A stretch of DNA of 64,000 nucleotides from Episyrphus balteatus (taxonomy: Eukaryota > Arthropoda > Insecta > Diptera > Syrphidae). A program made the position numbers and the translations under genes. Below the pieces are notes generated by a model. The model was not told the DNA's origin and did no database searches. It saw only the letters and a list, made by a program, of their open reading frames with translations. Each line of letters opens with the position of its first letter. The first letter of the stretch is position 1. Where the stretch lies: the NCBI RefSeq assembly GCF_945859705.1, contig NC_079136.1, positions 118,113,028-118,177,027 of the forward strand. Reading direction: 5' to 3'. Of this stretch, positions 13,180 through 25,722 are shown piece by piece.

Positions 13180-13895
13180 GAATAAAACAACAATTGAGAT
13201 TGAGCTCCAAAAGAAGTATGCATTTTTAGAAAAAAAAAAATTTCAAAATCGTTACAGCCGTTTTTTTAATCAATTTTTTTTATAAATAATAATTTTTTGA
13301 TAAGAAGTTTATAGATAAAACTGGTAGATATAACATCTTTTAGAAATCACAAATCAATATCAAACATGAAAATTTCAAAAAACTTTCAATATCCCATTTT
13401 CGAAAATTTGATTTTTTAAAAAAGGCCAACAATTATTTTTGTTTTTTAATTTTACTTGTAATTTTGTATAAAAAGTTTCGTTGAAATTGAATTATAAGTT
13501 TGGCAGAAAAACGGTTTTATGGCAGATAGCATTAACAAATTTATCGAAAACAATAAAATTAATAAAAAGATAGACCTTGCCTATACTAACTTTTGGATTT
13601 TTAACAAAGCCGTTTTCGAAAGAACTAAACTTTTCCAATATTTGTGTATGACATTTAGGTACCGTTATTTTTTTTTAATATTAATTCCAAAAACCCTACT
13701 GGGAATGTCAATCGGTCCATCCGTTTCGGCTGTAGCTCCTTATACAGACAAACTGATAGACCAGACGGACTTCCGGGACACACTTTTTTGTTTTCTTTTT
13801 TTATAGTAATATCATGTCTGATTGTTATCTCAACTTTTTTTTTTGTACGAATGCATTACTTGATATTATATAGTACCTTTATCGCAAGTAAAAAT
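13180..13895 (+). mobile_element. Family A repeat, copy 3, 5'-truncated
   Basis: The 3' end TAGTACCTTTATCGCAAGTAAAAA is preserved, as are the AATCGTTACAGCCG word and the block before the microsatellite. The TGCACGACTGGG start is missing. The CAGA array is reduced to a few units near 13753-13775, which makes this the least expanded copy. Confidence 0.7.
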
Positions 13896-14473
13896 CGTAT
13901 TTATAATTTGTTTATTTGTATTGGTGTTAGGTTTGTATTTGTATGCTTTTTGTTTTTCTTATATTTTTATAATAAGCAGCATTTACGTGGCTGATGAAAT
14001 ATTTTTAAATTTTCGATTCTTATTTGAAAGGATATTGTATTTCTGCTTATTGATTAGCACTGATGACAAGAAGTTGAACATTTTGTTCAGTTATTGTGTG
14101 CATGTGTTTATTTAATTGTAGTTAGGGTGTGATAGCATTTAGGCCAAAGTTGCAATGTACATTATTTGCACGTTATCGACATAAATGCACACTGTGGCGT
14201 ATACGTGATCTTTTTTACTGTTTTTTTTTTTTTTTTTTTTTTTTAACATTATATACAAGAGTAGAGGAGGAGAATAAAACTAGAAAAAAATTTCGGTTAA
14301 TGCGATTTGGCAATATTTTTAAATATTTATAATGCTAAATAGAATGAGGCCCGAAATGACGAAACGAAAATTAATAATAAATTTTATTATTTTTTTTTTG
14401 TATGTTTACTTACAAATTATTAATTTTTTAAATAACAGAATAAATAAAATTAAACTATTTTTATTATTATTCT
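13896..14473. other. AT-rich spacer upstream of exon 1
   Basis: It includes a T run at about 14220-14244. No promoter could be assigned. The splice acceptor downstream implies that the transcript starts somewhere further 5'. Confidence 0.5.
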
Positions 14474-14496
14474 AAATTGTTTTTATCTCATTTCAG
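14474..14496 (+). promoter_or_regulatory. Candidate splice acceptor
   Basis: TTGTTTTTATCTCATTTCAG is a pyrimidine-rich tract ending in CAG. It is the best acceptor within 400 bases upstream of the signal-peptide exon, and implies an upstream non-coding exon. Confidence 0.5.
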
Positions 14497-14796
14497 ATCT
14501 TATAAATACAAATAAAATAATAATCAAGATGTAATAATAAAAGGACATAAAAAAAACTTGAATATCACATATCTTCTTGCATTTTCTTGCAATATATCAT
14601 CAAAATCAATACAAACAAACAAAAAATATCCATATCTAAAAAAAAAAAAAATAATATCAAAAATTGTGTTCAATATTTTTTTAATTTTAAAAATTATCTA
14701 ATAGTGTTTTACCAATTAAAAAAAATATCTATAAAGTGTAAAAAAATATAAATTGAAAAAGTGAAAAGAAAAAAAAAAAGAAATTTACTCCCCATA
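14497..14796 (+). other. Probable 5' untranslated part of exon
   Basis: A/T-rich leader between the acceptor and the chosen start. It holds an ATG immediately followed by TAA near 14528, a minimal upstream reading frame that could damp translation. An earlier in-frame extension to 14761 lacks an ATG. Confidence 0.4.
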
Positions 14797-14935
14797 ATGA
14801 AATCTGATAAAATGCAATTCATCCTTTTCACAATGTGGGAAATATTAATGGCGCTTCTAGTCGTTCCATCGCTTGGTCGTCAACATTCATCATCTTTAGT
14901 TCATGGAGGAACTGTTGGTGGCAAGGATTCGCATG
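14797..14935 (+). CDS. Signal-peptide exon of an unidentified secreted or membrane protein (partial gene)
   Basis: The exon encodes 46 codons and leaves one base (phase 1) before the donor CATG|GTAAGT. The peptide starts MKSDKMQFILFTMWEILMAL and continues LVVPSLG. It therefore has a charged N-terminus, a hydrophobic core at about residues 7-25, and a plausible signal-peptidase site after the small residues near position 27. The remaining residues are polar and rich in His, Ser and Gly (HSSS, HGG, GGKDSH). Start choice: ATG 14797 is the first ATG of the frame, with the second Met (residue 6) a possible alternative. Codons are more mixed than in the surrounding A/T runs, which supports real coding. 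An isolated signal-peptide exon followed by a very long intron is common for insect cell-surface receptors and adhesion molecules, but nothing identifies the family. The downstream exons are not recognisable in this window. Confidence 0.6.
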
Positions 14936-17499
14936 GTAAGTGATTTTTCTTAAACAAAAAAACAAAAAAAAAATTCTTCTTTATTTCTTCAAAGTTTCCT
15001 TTTTTTATATTTTTAATAAAAAAGAACTAAAACAGAAAAAAAAAACAACTCAGAATATCCTTTTAAGATACCTTTGACATGTATATCCATCTTTTCACAA
15101 GGAAATTGCATACATTGCCTGCCATTTGGCAACAATTCATCATCATCTGATTTTTTTTTTTTTTTATTACACTGTCTTTCTCTTAAACTAGAACATGAGA
15201 AATAAAAAAAAAAAAACTTCCCCTTGCTGTTTGCCAATTTAACAAAAAAAAAAAAAAGATATAAATTACAAGGAAGCAGAAGAAGGATGCACCAGCTTGT
15301 TGCTACTTTAGCAATTTTATGACAAGAAATTTTTATTAAACGCCATCAACGTCGAAATCATGTCGCGCGCGTTCATAGCTAGCAAAAAAAAAAACTTTTA
15401 CAAAACTCTTTCTCACTCTTCTTATCCGTGGATAAGGATATTCTCATTTTTTTTTTTTTGTATTTTTCTGTCACTGTAGCAAAAACTTTATTCAGTGTTT
15501 TACATCAGGACTCGTAAGGATACAAAAAAAAAAAAAGAAAAATAAAACTAAATTTATGCCATCGTCCAAGAGAAAAAACGAGAAACCTTTTCATAATTTT
15601 TGCTCTAGATTTCATCATTTTTTTTTCTTACAAACTAAACCAACCCTGTGTTACAGAAAATAGCTCCTCAATTGAGAATTCTTGAAGTTTTCACTACAAA
15701 ATATCAAAAAAAAAAAAAATTAAAAACAAGGAAGAAAATTTAGCTCCATATCTCAACTCAGAGTCTTTTCTTGTTTCTCTCGCGCAAGGATGCTTCGACA
15801 TATATTTTTGGTGTTTCAGCGCGAAATATCCATCCGCATAGCTATTTTTTTTTTTTTTTTTGTATTTTTCCTATACTCTTCTACTTCTCAGCTCACAAAA
15901 AGCTGGTGTCCTTTTTTGGTGAAAAGGCGTCGGAATAGTTGCACAAGTAGGATAGATACTTTTCTATGCATTAAACTTGGCAGATGGTTTTTTTTTGCTT
16001 GTTCTATATCGTCTATCCTACATTTTAGTTGCATTATTGAGGACGAGGAGGGTCCTGTTTTTTTTTGTTCTCTTCCAAACCACTTTTCTTCGTTAAAGAT
16101 ATCCTTGAGAAAAAGAAGAATGAAGATGAAAATTGAGAGAAAACTCAAAAGGATACATTACAAAAATGTCTAAACAAGTTTGTCTTCCTGCAATCTTTTG
16201 TTAAAATCAACAACAACAACAAAAATACAACAAAAAAAAAATTAAACAGGAGAAAAAAAATCTATTGAATAAAGTTTTCAGCTGGCGTTGTTATCTTAAA
16301 GTCTCATTAAGGTCCTTGACAGTAAAAAAAAAAAAAATATATACACACTCCCTCGAACACGCACACAAAAAAAAAATACACAAAGGGTCTCAAGATAAGC
16401 CCCCAAACTTGTGTGCTAGCCAGCTACTTTAAACAATAAGTTAGTCCCCGACTGAAAAGTCTGTTGGAAATGTCAAAGCAATTATGCAAGTAGAACCCTC
16501 TAAAAAGATATCCTCTAAAAGGGCCGATATCCTTATATCCTTGGATAGCAAAAACTTTAGATTCAATAGTACGTAGTTGTTTTTCTCATTGTGCTGCAGC
16601 ATCCTTTTCAACTAGGTTCAAATCTATACAGAAAACTTCGAACACGGATTCAAGCAATTTCTTCTAACCAAAGCGAGATTTTAAATCCTAGATAGATTCT
16701 GGCGGAAGAAAGAAAAAGGATTTTCTCCCTTAACGCTTTTGTTTTGAAGATCCCTTTTGAGTAGATGAAACACAAAAGACCATCATCATCAGTATTATAG
16801 CGCCAGTAGTAGTAGTATCTTTGCCTTTAGCTTTAGTGCTGGTTGTAGTTTTTTTTTGTATTTTATTTTGTTGGAGATAGAGAGATATCTATGGCGCGGT
16901 TTGGTTTAGTTTTTGGTTTGGGGTCAGTGTTTGAAATGGACTTTTCCTTTGCCACCATTAAGCTTAAGTGGAGCTTCTTTTAGCCTCTAGGGATGATGAT
17001 GATGATGACAATCTGATATCCTTGTATATGTTTTTTTTTTTTTTTTCAAAAGCTTATACTGCAACTTCCGCTTTAGGGCTTTTGGGATTTGTTTTTTGTT
17101 GTTTTTTATATGAATGTTTTAAAGACCCTTTTGTTCTTTTGATATTGCTATATCGAAATAATTTTCTCTCAATGGGGGATATACCTTTATTATATTAAAG
17201 AAATAGGCTTTCGGGTATTATATAGCTCCTGTTTTCCCTCTCTCTTTCACTCTCTAGTTGATGATTGTTAAGAGTAATTTAATTTCAATTTATTTCATTT
17301 TATCATGAATGAAGAATCTATTCTCTTGTCAACGTGATGGGTTTTTTTTTTGAGGGGGTATAGATCTCGATGGGATTAAAATTTAACCTTTCTTGTGATT
17401 GAGTGGGTTGAAAATCGTCCTGGATGGTAGTTATTTGTTTTTTTTTTTTTTTTTTTTGTTGAAAGATTCAAATCTCTTTGATGACAATTTAAGTATGAT
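14936..17499 (+). other. Intron DNA after exon 1
   Basis: It begins with the donor GTAAGT. The sequence is unique, rich in long A and T runs, and carries a dense set of AAGGATAT/ATATCCTT words (about 15055, 15437, 16098, 16506, 16524 and 17016). No transposon was recognised here, unlike most of the window. Local reading frames are explained by homopolymers. Confidence 0.55.
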
Positions 17500-18780
17500 G
17501 TAGAAATTGAAGGGTTTTCAAGTTAAATACAGTTTTGCTGTCTATTTAGAAAGGTCAAAGACAATTTTAATTTAATTTAAAATGCTGATAATTTTTGTCA
17601 TTTTCAAAGTTTTAGAGTCGAATTTAGTCGGAAGAATGATCAAGTTAAATTTACATGTCAATCTGGTTAAATTATAAAATTTTTAAAACTCACTCCTGTA
17701 AAACATTAAATTTAACTGGGTTTAATCGACGAATAATTAAACTTAATAATTGTTTGAATGTGTTAAATATTCAACTAACTCAGTTGCCAGAATGTTTCAG
17801 TTCAATTTACAGGTTAATCTTGCAAGATAAATGAATTTTTCTAGCTTGATCCTGTAAAATATTTAACAACTTGAGTTAAACAAACTGTTAGATAAAAATA
17901 AATAAACAGTCATGTAAATGATTCGGTAAAATTGAGAAGAATTTTAGGCAAGATTCTAAAATTTTGTGTTGCAAAATTCTGATTCTGGCAAATTTTTCAC
18001 TTAACCGAGTTTATTTGGCGGTAGTTAAAAAACAATTCAACAATTTTTTTAAATTAATTTCTCTAATTAAATGAATGCACATTCTAGATAAATAATGAAA
18101 ATCATCAAATTATTCTTGTACAAGTAGCACACAGGTAACCATTATTCAATAGTCTTTAAATTAATACTCTTGTAAATTGGTTGATTACTTCAGTATACAA
18201 GACTGATTCTTGGTTTCAATCTAAGATTATAAGTGGTAAAATAGCAGATTCATGCAATAAAGATGAATGTTTTGTTAAAATAAACAGATTGCAAGGTTAA
18301 ATGAACGATTTTCTTGGTTAAATTAACCTGTTGATCTGGTTGAAAGATGATTAACATTGGGGGGCATTTTGCTGATAGCCTTAGGCAAAGTCTTGAAGCA
18401 TTTTCTTTTAATAAACAAACTGTTTTAGTTATTTTGGTAAAATCAATGGATTGCTCTGGTTAACAATTTATAACTTAATTGGTTAGATAGTGGAAGATAA
18501 AGTGACCAATCTTTTTTTCCAGCAAAATTGAATTGCAATCGTTTAACTTATTGACTAACTCATATTGATGGACTAAATATGATGGGTTAAAAAGTAAAAT
18601 TAACGTGTCTATTAGGGTAGCCTTGTTAAATCAAAAAGTGATCTGATAGAATTAACAAATTACTTTATAATAATTACTGGGATACCCATATTAAATCAAC
18701 AAATAAGGATTTTAATCTGTTTAAAGCTAATTGATTGATGTGTAAACGATTTCGGTATATTCATATTTTTTCTTATTAAG
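17500..18780. repeat. Region enriched in GGTTAAAT / ATTTAACC words
   Basis: A degenerate GTTAAAT-type word recurs in both directions, for example near 17643, 17670, 17708, 17763, 17862, 18290, 18317, 18460 and 18580. It resembles the word-array interiors of the elements at 11561 and 34229. No terminal repeats were found. A CAAGTAGCACA word at 18121 matches the terminus of the 34229 element. Confidence 0.4.
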
Positions 18781-18914
18781 GTGCACTGAACCCGAATCTA
18801 TTTTAACTGTACAGGTCCAGCTACTGAGGGAAGTGCAAGAAATTTGTAAAGGTCTTTAACATATTTTGCAATTACAAGTGAAACATTTCTTTTTGAAATT
18901 TGAGATTTAAATAA

Positions 18915-21193
18915 TGACGCCCAACGTGGCACAAAATTGCCCAAATTTACAGCTTTTGCTTCTTTGGTAGGCTCTACTTTTACACAGAAAATGATTTTAA
19001 TTGGTTGGCGCCATTTTTATTGTTTATTATTTCCTTTTTCTAATGGTTATTTATTATAGTTCCTTAAAGTTTGTCAAAAAACTATGAGATAATCTTGAGA
19101 TCTGAAGCCTTATTATGAATCAGATTAGTAAATAAATTGATTGAAAATATTCATTGGGCGCCATTTTTAAAAGCCAAAAGTTGCTTCTAATACGTTATTG
19201 GGCATTTCAAACTCAGTTGATATATCATTGCATTGGTGTATTGAAGTCTTTAAGTTTTCACGATGATTTAAGGAAATTGAAACTTTGATACTTCTAGGTA
19301 GTCTACAAAATGGCGCCCAACGTTAAAAAAATAAAATATTTACTCGCTCTTGAATGGATTCCAATGAAACCACTCTCAATGGGATTTGACATTCCACCTA
19401 AAGTTCTAAAAGTTCAATCATAGAAATCCAAATCCATCAAATTTCTCTGTCCCCCAAAAAAACCTAAATCCTTCATTGAACACGAATAACAGAAGAAGAA
19501 GAAAAAAAAAAAAAAACAAATAAATCGCACTCATACAAAATCCACATGGCATATTCTCAAATAATAGAAAAGCCAAACAAACACCCCGCATAATAATCTG
19601 AACCCTAAGAAGTTGAATTGCAATCTGGAAATTGATAATAAAGCCCTACCGCCTCCACCAAACAATTCACACAACATTTTCAAGGCATGTGTTTCTTGTT
19701 GTTTCGACTTTGCCTACTTTACTTTTTGTGTTATTTGCAAAAGGCACCCTTCTTTTGTAACACGCATATAACACATGGAGAATTTTTCAAAAAAAAAAAC
19801 AAAAAAAATCTATCTTATACCGATCTTGACAAAGGGCGTAATATTTTGTTCCTTTCAGAGATTGAAGGACAAAAATAAAACATGGAGGGTGTGATGATGT
19901 TGATGATGACGATGATAACACTTATTCCATTTTCAATGCCGAATATTCACCTTTTCAAATAAATACGACGTTGAGATAGAAAAAAAAGAATAAAAATACA
20001 AAAATATCTTTCAGATCTTTTATTTTGAAACCAGCCATAGGCCCCATTCAGTTTCACCCCAAAAACTTGTTGTAAAATAAAATAAAAAAAAAAAAATGTA
20101 AAAAAACTCAAAGCTATAGGCTTAACGACAGAGGCTCAGGGAGGCATTTAATTTTGCTTTGAAGGGTAACTCAGCATCACACGAGCAAAAGACCAACGCA
20201 AAAAAAAAAAATGAGAACGTTTATACTAGAGCACTTCAAGGATATAATATTGTGAAAGAACCTTGTACAGAAGCGAACATCAAGAACAAGAAAGTTGAAG
20301 TACCATGCGTTGAAGAAGATAAAAAATGGTGGCAAAAGGCAAAGCTTAAAATGGTCTCTGGGGAACTCTTATTTTACAAAATAAGAAGTGTGGGTGATTA
20401 TTAAAATGACAACACAAACGTTGATGGCGATGTCTTTGGTTCTTTTCGTTATTTTTTTTTTTTTTCTTGAGATGTACATAGTACATACCTGCCAGTACTT
20501 AGTCTCGGTATTTTACTAAGGATCATTTCTATTGCTTTTTATGACTTGAAGAATTTGTTTTTAACTTTGCCCCAGAGAGGAGGGCGGCGGAAATGCTACT
20601 TTAGCTACAAAAATCTTCTTCTTTTGGCGCAGTTAAAATGTTTATCTAAAGTTTTATTGCATCCATAACGAGTCCAAAAGGATTGTTCAAATGATGGAAA
20701 CTCATATTAAACTTTTAAGATCTTATGTTTGGCCTTGAATTTTTGTATTTTTCAAAGTATTATAATGGCAACAAAAAACAGCTTTTTAATATTTTAATGA
20801 TTTTACAAGTCGTTGAACTGGTTGAACGTTGGGCGCCATTTTAAGTATTTACCATAATCATTTTTGTGGTAACAAAAAATTCCTTTGTGGAAAGCGCCAT
20901 AATACTTTATGCATATATCGTTAAGCGTGAGATATTTAATTTGAATTTGTGCTTCACGTTGGGCGCCATTTTAAGAAAATAGAATTCTGCCAGAACTATT
21001 AGCAACTAGAATATATAAAAATTTTAATTCTTTTTACTTCAAAAAGTTGGAACTTTCAAAAATGACGCACAACATAATGATTCAAATAATGTATTCATTT
21101 GATTTAAACTAAAAATATTTTATACATGTTATAAAATCTAGTCTGTACAGAAAAAGGTTTTTTGAATTCCTGGTTCACGTTGGGCGCCATTTT
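18915..21193. repeat. Dispersed TGGCGCCCAACGTG words, cluster 1
   Basis: Copies and variants lie at 18915 (+, TGACGCCC variant), 19004 (-, partial), 19155 (-), 19311 (+), 20826 (-), 20957 (-), 21061 (+, decayed) and 21178 (-). Most sit in AAAATGGCGCCCAACGTGAA. Spacing within sub-clusters is roughly 90-160 bases. The 20957 and 21178 copies share about 45 bases, including an adjacent AGAATTCT, which suggests an eroded tandem of about 220 bp. The word is complementary to the 3' end of tRNA-Lys(CUU) with its CCA. Confidence 0.7.
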
Positions 21194-21542
21194 GACAAAA
21201 ATAGAATTCTATTAGGTAAAAAGCTACCCCTGGTTATGTACAAATACATTTTTTACAGATCTAGACGACGATCAATTATGAATGATGATAGAAGTTACCT
21301 ATATCGCTTTTTTATGTTTGCCTAGGGTTCTATGCACTTTTGGTTCAATGCAGAGCAAGATTGAAAAAATTGAAGCTTTAAGGCTCGAGTTGGTGACGAC
21401 TATGAATAAAAAGGGCTAAAGATATATTTCATTTTAATCTGATTACGGCAAAAACCAAAAGGAGGGTCATGTGTTTGACAAGAATGTGTATTATTTGTTC
21501 ATCTGTTCCATCATAACTTCTAAACTACTTGTCCTACTTAAA

Positions 21543-22390
21543 ATAAAATGCACGACTGGGGTCGCACGTACTTGCTCTTATGGTAAAAGTAACTCTTATG
21601 TTGAAGCTTTTTACCAAAAAAAAATTAGAAAAAATCTAAATTTTGTTATATTTAAGGAGTTTCATAAGTAGAGCAAAAAAATAAAATCTGTTTTTATAAT
21701 TAATTAAACACCGATTTAAAGGAACTTTTACACAAAACCAAGTATGCAGTCTGATTTCTTGCATAAAAAGTAATTTTTAGAAAAAAAAAAATTCGAAAAT
21801 CGTTAGAGTCGTTCTTTAAAAAAATAATTTTTTATATATAAAAATTTTATAACATTTTTCAAAAAAAAAGTTGGTATGCCATTTTTAAGAAAATATTATT
21901 CAACACATAATAACAAAAATTCGATGAAATTCATCAACCCGTTTTCAAAAAAACGATTTTTCAAAAAAAAATTTTGAAATATTTTTAAAAAATCCAAAAA
22001 TGAGTTTTTTGAAAATTTGTTAAAATTTTTTAATTAAGTTTGTTTTAACGTTTCTGTATTTTGGTTGAAATCTGTTTTGTCGTTTACGAGATATTCATAA
22101 ATCAAAAAAACCGTTCTATGACAGGTACCGTTAGTAACGGTTCAAAAAATATTTTTTTTATTTCAAAAGTTGGCTCTTATGTGTAATACTACACACAAAA
22201 ATTTTGATCAAAATCGTTAGAGCCGTTTTTGAAAAATATTAACTTTTCTATTTCCGTTATATGACAGGTACCGTTAGTTTTGGTCCTAAAAAAAAATTTC
22301 AATTTCTCCTCTAGGGAATCACCCAAAACTGTTAACTACCAAGTTTGAAGAAAATAGCTCCAGTAGTTTAGGCTGTAGCTCGAGGTTCTT

Positions 22391-22447
<57 letters not shown>

Positions 22448-22570
22448 ATTGCCGGACCCACTTTTTTGGCATTCTCCATCATCGCAATGTCATGTAAAAT
22501 TGTTATCTCGAGTTCGATTTTTTTTACGAATCCTAAACTTGCCCTATAGTACCTATATCGCAAGTAAAAA
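21543..22570 (+). mobile_element. Family A repeat, copy 4 (full length)
   Basis: It has both family ends, ATAAAATGCACGACTGGGG and TATCGCAAGTAAAAA. It is closest to copy 1: the block from the microsatellite to the 3' end is nearly identical. The internal words AATCGTTAGAGCCG and GGTACCGTTA are each present twice. It is non-coding. Confidence 0.8.
22392..22446 (+). repeat. (CAGA)n microsatellite inside family A copy 4
   Basis: About 14 uninterrupted CAGA units at the family-specific position. Confidence 0.92.
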
Positions 22571-24380
22571 ATGAGGTATTGTTGGAATTGTATTTCTTGT
22601 CCGCATGTTATATGACATTGCATAGTTTAGCAGCAATGCGTAAACATACATTCTCAATTCCTTAAATTGATAACAATAGCAATTTGCCTTATTTTCTCAA
22701 ATACAGATCAAATATCAAACTTTTTAAACACATCATCTTGGTAACTTACCAAATAACCGACACTTCACAAACTTTTAACATTAAAGTGGTGAAAAGTTAA
22801 TTCAGTTTGTTCTGTATAAAGAAAGGATTCAATATCATGTATATACATATTTTGTCGGAAAAAATTAACAGCTTTCCCCTTTTTAATATTCAAACAAAGG
22901 TATATATAATTATTTTTTGTTTCTTTTTTTTTTTTAAACAAATCCGACATTATTTGCACCCGCCTATTAACACGCGTTCTATACATAATTCATTTTTTGA
23001 AAGGGTATAAACTTGGTTTTCTATACCCTTACCCAAACTAATACCACTTCTACCAACCAACCTACACCACACCTCCTTTGGAAAAATTAGTCCTTATAAA
23101 ATAATATAGTTTGAGTTTGAATTTACACCTATAAAAGTTACACACAATGTTCAAAAAGTTTCAACTTGATTTGGAATAATTAGAACAAAGAGGATGAGTG
23201 TGGAAATCAGGAGTATAGGAGGGAAGAAGAAGTTTTAGTAAGGAAGAATATTACAACGCTGCCGTCGCGTCGTGTCGATGGTTGCCATAGTGCGTGCTTA
23301 TAAGTTATTTATACTTTTTTCCCCATCATCAACTTGATGGTTTTTTTTTCGAAAACTTTTTGTTTTTTTGTTGTTGTTGTTGTATTTGGCTTATAAACTT
23401 AAGGTAGTCAAACAGTAATAACATTGAAAGTTTATGAAAATTAAGAGTAGGATGGGTTGAAGTCGGATTAATGTGTTTTGTGTGTTAAGCTTTCCATTTA
23501 AAAAATTGATATTGGCATTGAAATAATCGAGACTGTCATTGGTTAATCGACTTAGTGAGAGGAAACTTTTTTAATTTAATGAACAGCTCATCACTTAAAT
23601 TCATTTAGATTTAGTTTTAAGAACAGCTCATGATGAGTTTCCGCTGACATGGATTTGTTTGTGTTTTTGAAAAAACGTTTTAAAAAGACAGACAAAATAC
23701 GTTCTTATTTCAGAAAAATTGGTTTTTGAAAAAAAAAACCCTAAATGCGAGTGAAAAGTTGAATTTATGAATAAATTTCTATTTGAAAAAATTGAACAAT
23801 CCGTAAGTCTGCTTGAAACAATGGTTTTGGGTTTAAGACCACAGTTTTTGAATATTCTTCAATTTTTCTCAATAGAATCTTTGAACAATCCAGAAGTGAT
23901 AACATTGAACATTCTATGTATGTTAAAAACGGATTTGGGATCTTAGACCAATTTTTTTGAATGTTTTTTTTTTTTTTTTTGAAAACTTTGAAAAATTTGA
24001 AAAAAATAAGAAAAACAATGCTCATACCCAAATTCAAGGAATCAAACGAGGGGTATACTGTTAATGGTTTTTGTACCCAGAGCACTCATTTTTTTTTTTA
24101 GATATAAAAACAGTAACAAACAATGATCATTCCAAAAGTATTTTTTGAAAAACTAAAATACGGGAATTTTCAGAAAAATAATTTTTCATTCCAGGTTTTA
24201 AAAGTTTTTAGCAATCTAGAAAAATCAGACACAAAGATTAATTGTTTTTGAAAGTCGATTTTTTAAAAAGCGAGTAAGGAACTGCGTCCAATATCATTTC
24301 TCGGGCCTTAGAACCTTGTTTTTGAGTATTTTTCAATAATGTGTTTGAACCAGGGTTTTAAGAAATCATTTGTTTTAATG
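22571..24380. other. Non-coding DNA
   Basis: No exon was seen. Around 23780-24360 several loosely similar segments recur (AACAATCC, TTTAAGACCACAG, TTTTTGAATATT), which suggests an old decayed tandem repeat. Confidence 0.45.
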
Positions 24381-24789
24381 CATTTGTTTTCCATTACAAG
24401 TTAAAAAAATATATTTATTGCAATAAAAATGTTTGCATTAAAAAAAAAAATATTTATTGCAACTGAAAAGAATTTGCATCAAAAATAAAATTTTGATTGC
24501 AAATAAAAATATTTTGACATAAAAAAAAATGTTCTGCGTTGAAAAAAATTCAATGCAAATGAATATTCTTTTTTTAATATTCTTCGAATTTCTTACAATT
24601 TTGACTATTTGACCATAATTAACTTAACTTTAAGCTATTTTAATATTATAGTATTGAACTTCATGTAAGGCAAAATATTCAAAATTGTAAGAAATTCGAC
24701 GAATATTAAAACAAAAAAAAATATGTGTGCAATTCAATGAAACCTTAAAAATTATTTTTTTTGCATAAAATAAAAATCGAAAAAATGTA

Positions 24790-25340
24790 CCTTTCATCAC
24801 TTTTTAATCCATACCTTTTATATGACAACCTAATAAATTAAAAAATAATAAATTTCAAATCATCTAAAAGCTTATTATTTCACTTATTTTCACTGATGGC
24901 TGTTCTGATCATCATCGGCAACATATCTCCACAGGTGTTTTGAGGTATTTTTCAATTTTTTCAATTTAAGATTGTGTAACTTGTAGAGCACTTACCGTTA
25001 TGTGTGATATATCAAATAAAAGGTTATGTAATCAGCATGCGTATTAAAGTTAAATCATACTTGTATGTGCACTAGATCAAAAGATATAACGTTTGTAAGA
25101 AAAGAATATCTTTTTACCGTTATCTCAGAATTTTGAATATGAAATTAATTTTAATTTTGTACAATTATAATCTATTTAATAACCTATCTATAGTACAAAT
25201 TTCATTCATCTATCTATTAAAACAAAAAAATTATAACAAATTGAATGTTCGTGTCGCGTTTTCGTTTCATCTTGTTTCAAATCACTACGATACTAAAGAG
25301 GTTTTAACGAAAAAAAAAATAACAAAAATAATGAAAAATT
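24790..25340 (-). mobile_element. Family B fragment, copy 2
   Basis: It shares AAGCTTATTATTTCAC, GATGGCTGTTC and CTCCACAGGTGTTTTGAGG with the full B copies. Its closest relative is 28318-29165, with which it shares CGTTTTCGTTTCATCTTGTT. Internal deletions are present and both B termini are missing. Confidence 0.6.
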
Positions 25341-25381
25341 ATTAAAATTATTTTTATTTTAAGTGGAGTGATTGAATATAA

Positions 25382-25722
25382 TTCAATATAAGTTCAAGTG
25401 ACCTCAACTCCAAAAATTTTTTTATAAAGCGTTTCGCCCAGGTACGACAGTGGGCTCATCAGTTAGATCTGTTATTTTTTTTTTTTCGTTATTATATAAG
25501 CCTGACCACGGGCATACATTTTCTAAGTGTCTGAATTTAAACATATTCCCTTAGAATATTATAATTCACAGTATATTCATGCTGTGAGTTTTATATAGTG
25601 TCGGTAAACATCGACCAAAATAAGGCGTCTTAGTAAGGGTACGACAGATCTAACTGTCGTACCTGGGCGAAACGCTTTATAAAAAAATTTTTGGAGTTGA
25701 GGTCACTTGAACTTATATTGAA
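25382..25722. mobile_element. Palindromic element E with perfect 70-bp inverted ends
   Basis: The bases at 25382-25451 are exactly reverse-complementary to 25653-25722, including CGTTTCGCCCAGGTACGACA. The 200-base centre contains a further inverted pair around AGATCT (GTTAGATCTG / CAGATCTAAC). It lies just inside eroded B sequence, since an ACTAAAGA(A/G)GTTTT word occurs on both sides. It is non-coding and looks like a recently amplified inverted-repeat transposon. Confidence 0.8.

Noticed and set aside
20159..20404. 81-codon frame as a gene
   Set aside because: It lacks an ATG start (begins TTG), has no splice signals placing it as an exon, and is Lys-rich as expected from A-rich DNA.
18915..21193. 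A tRNA-Lys gene or a complete LTR retrotransposon
   Set aside because: Only the 14-base word is present. No tRNA cloverleaf, no paired LTRs, no polypurine tract and no gag or pol were seen.
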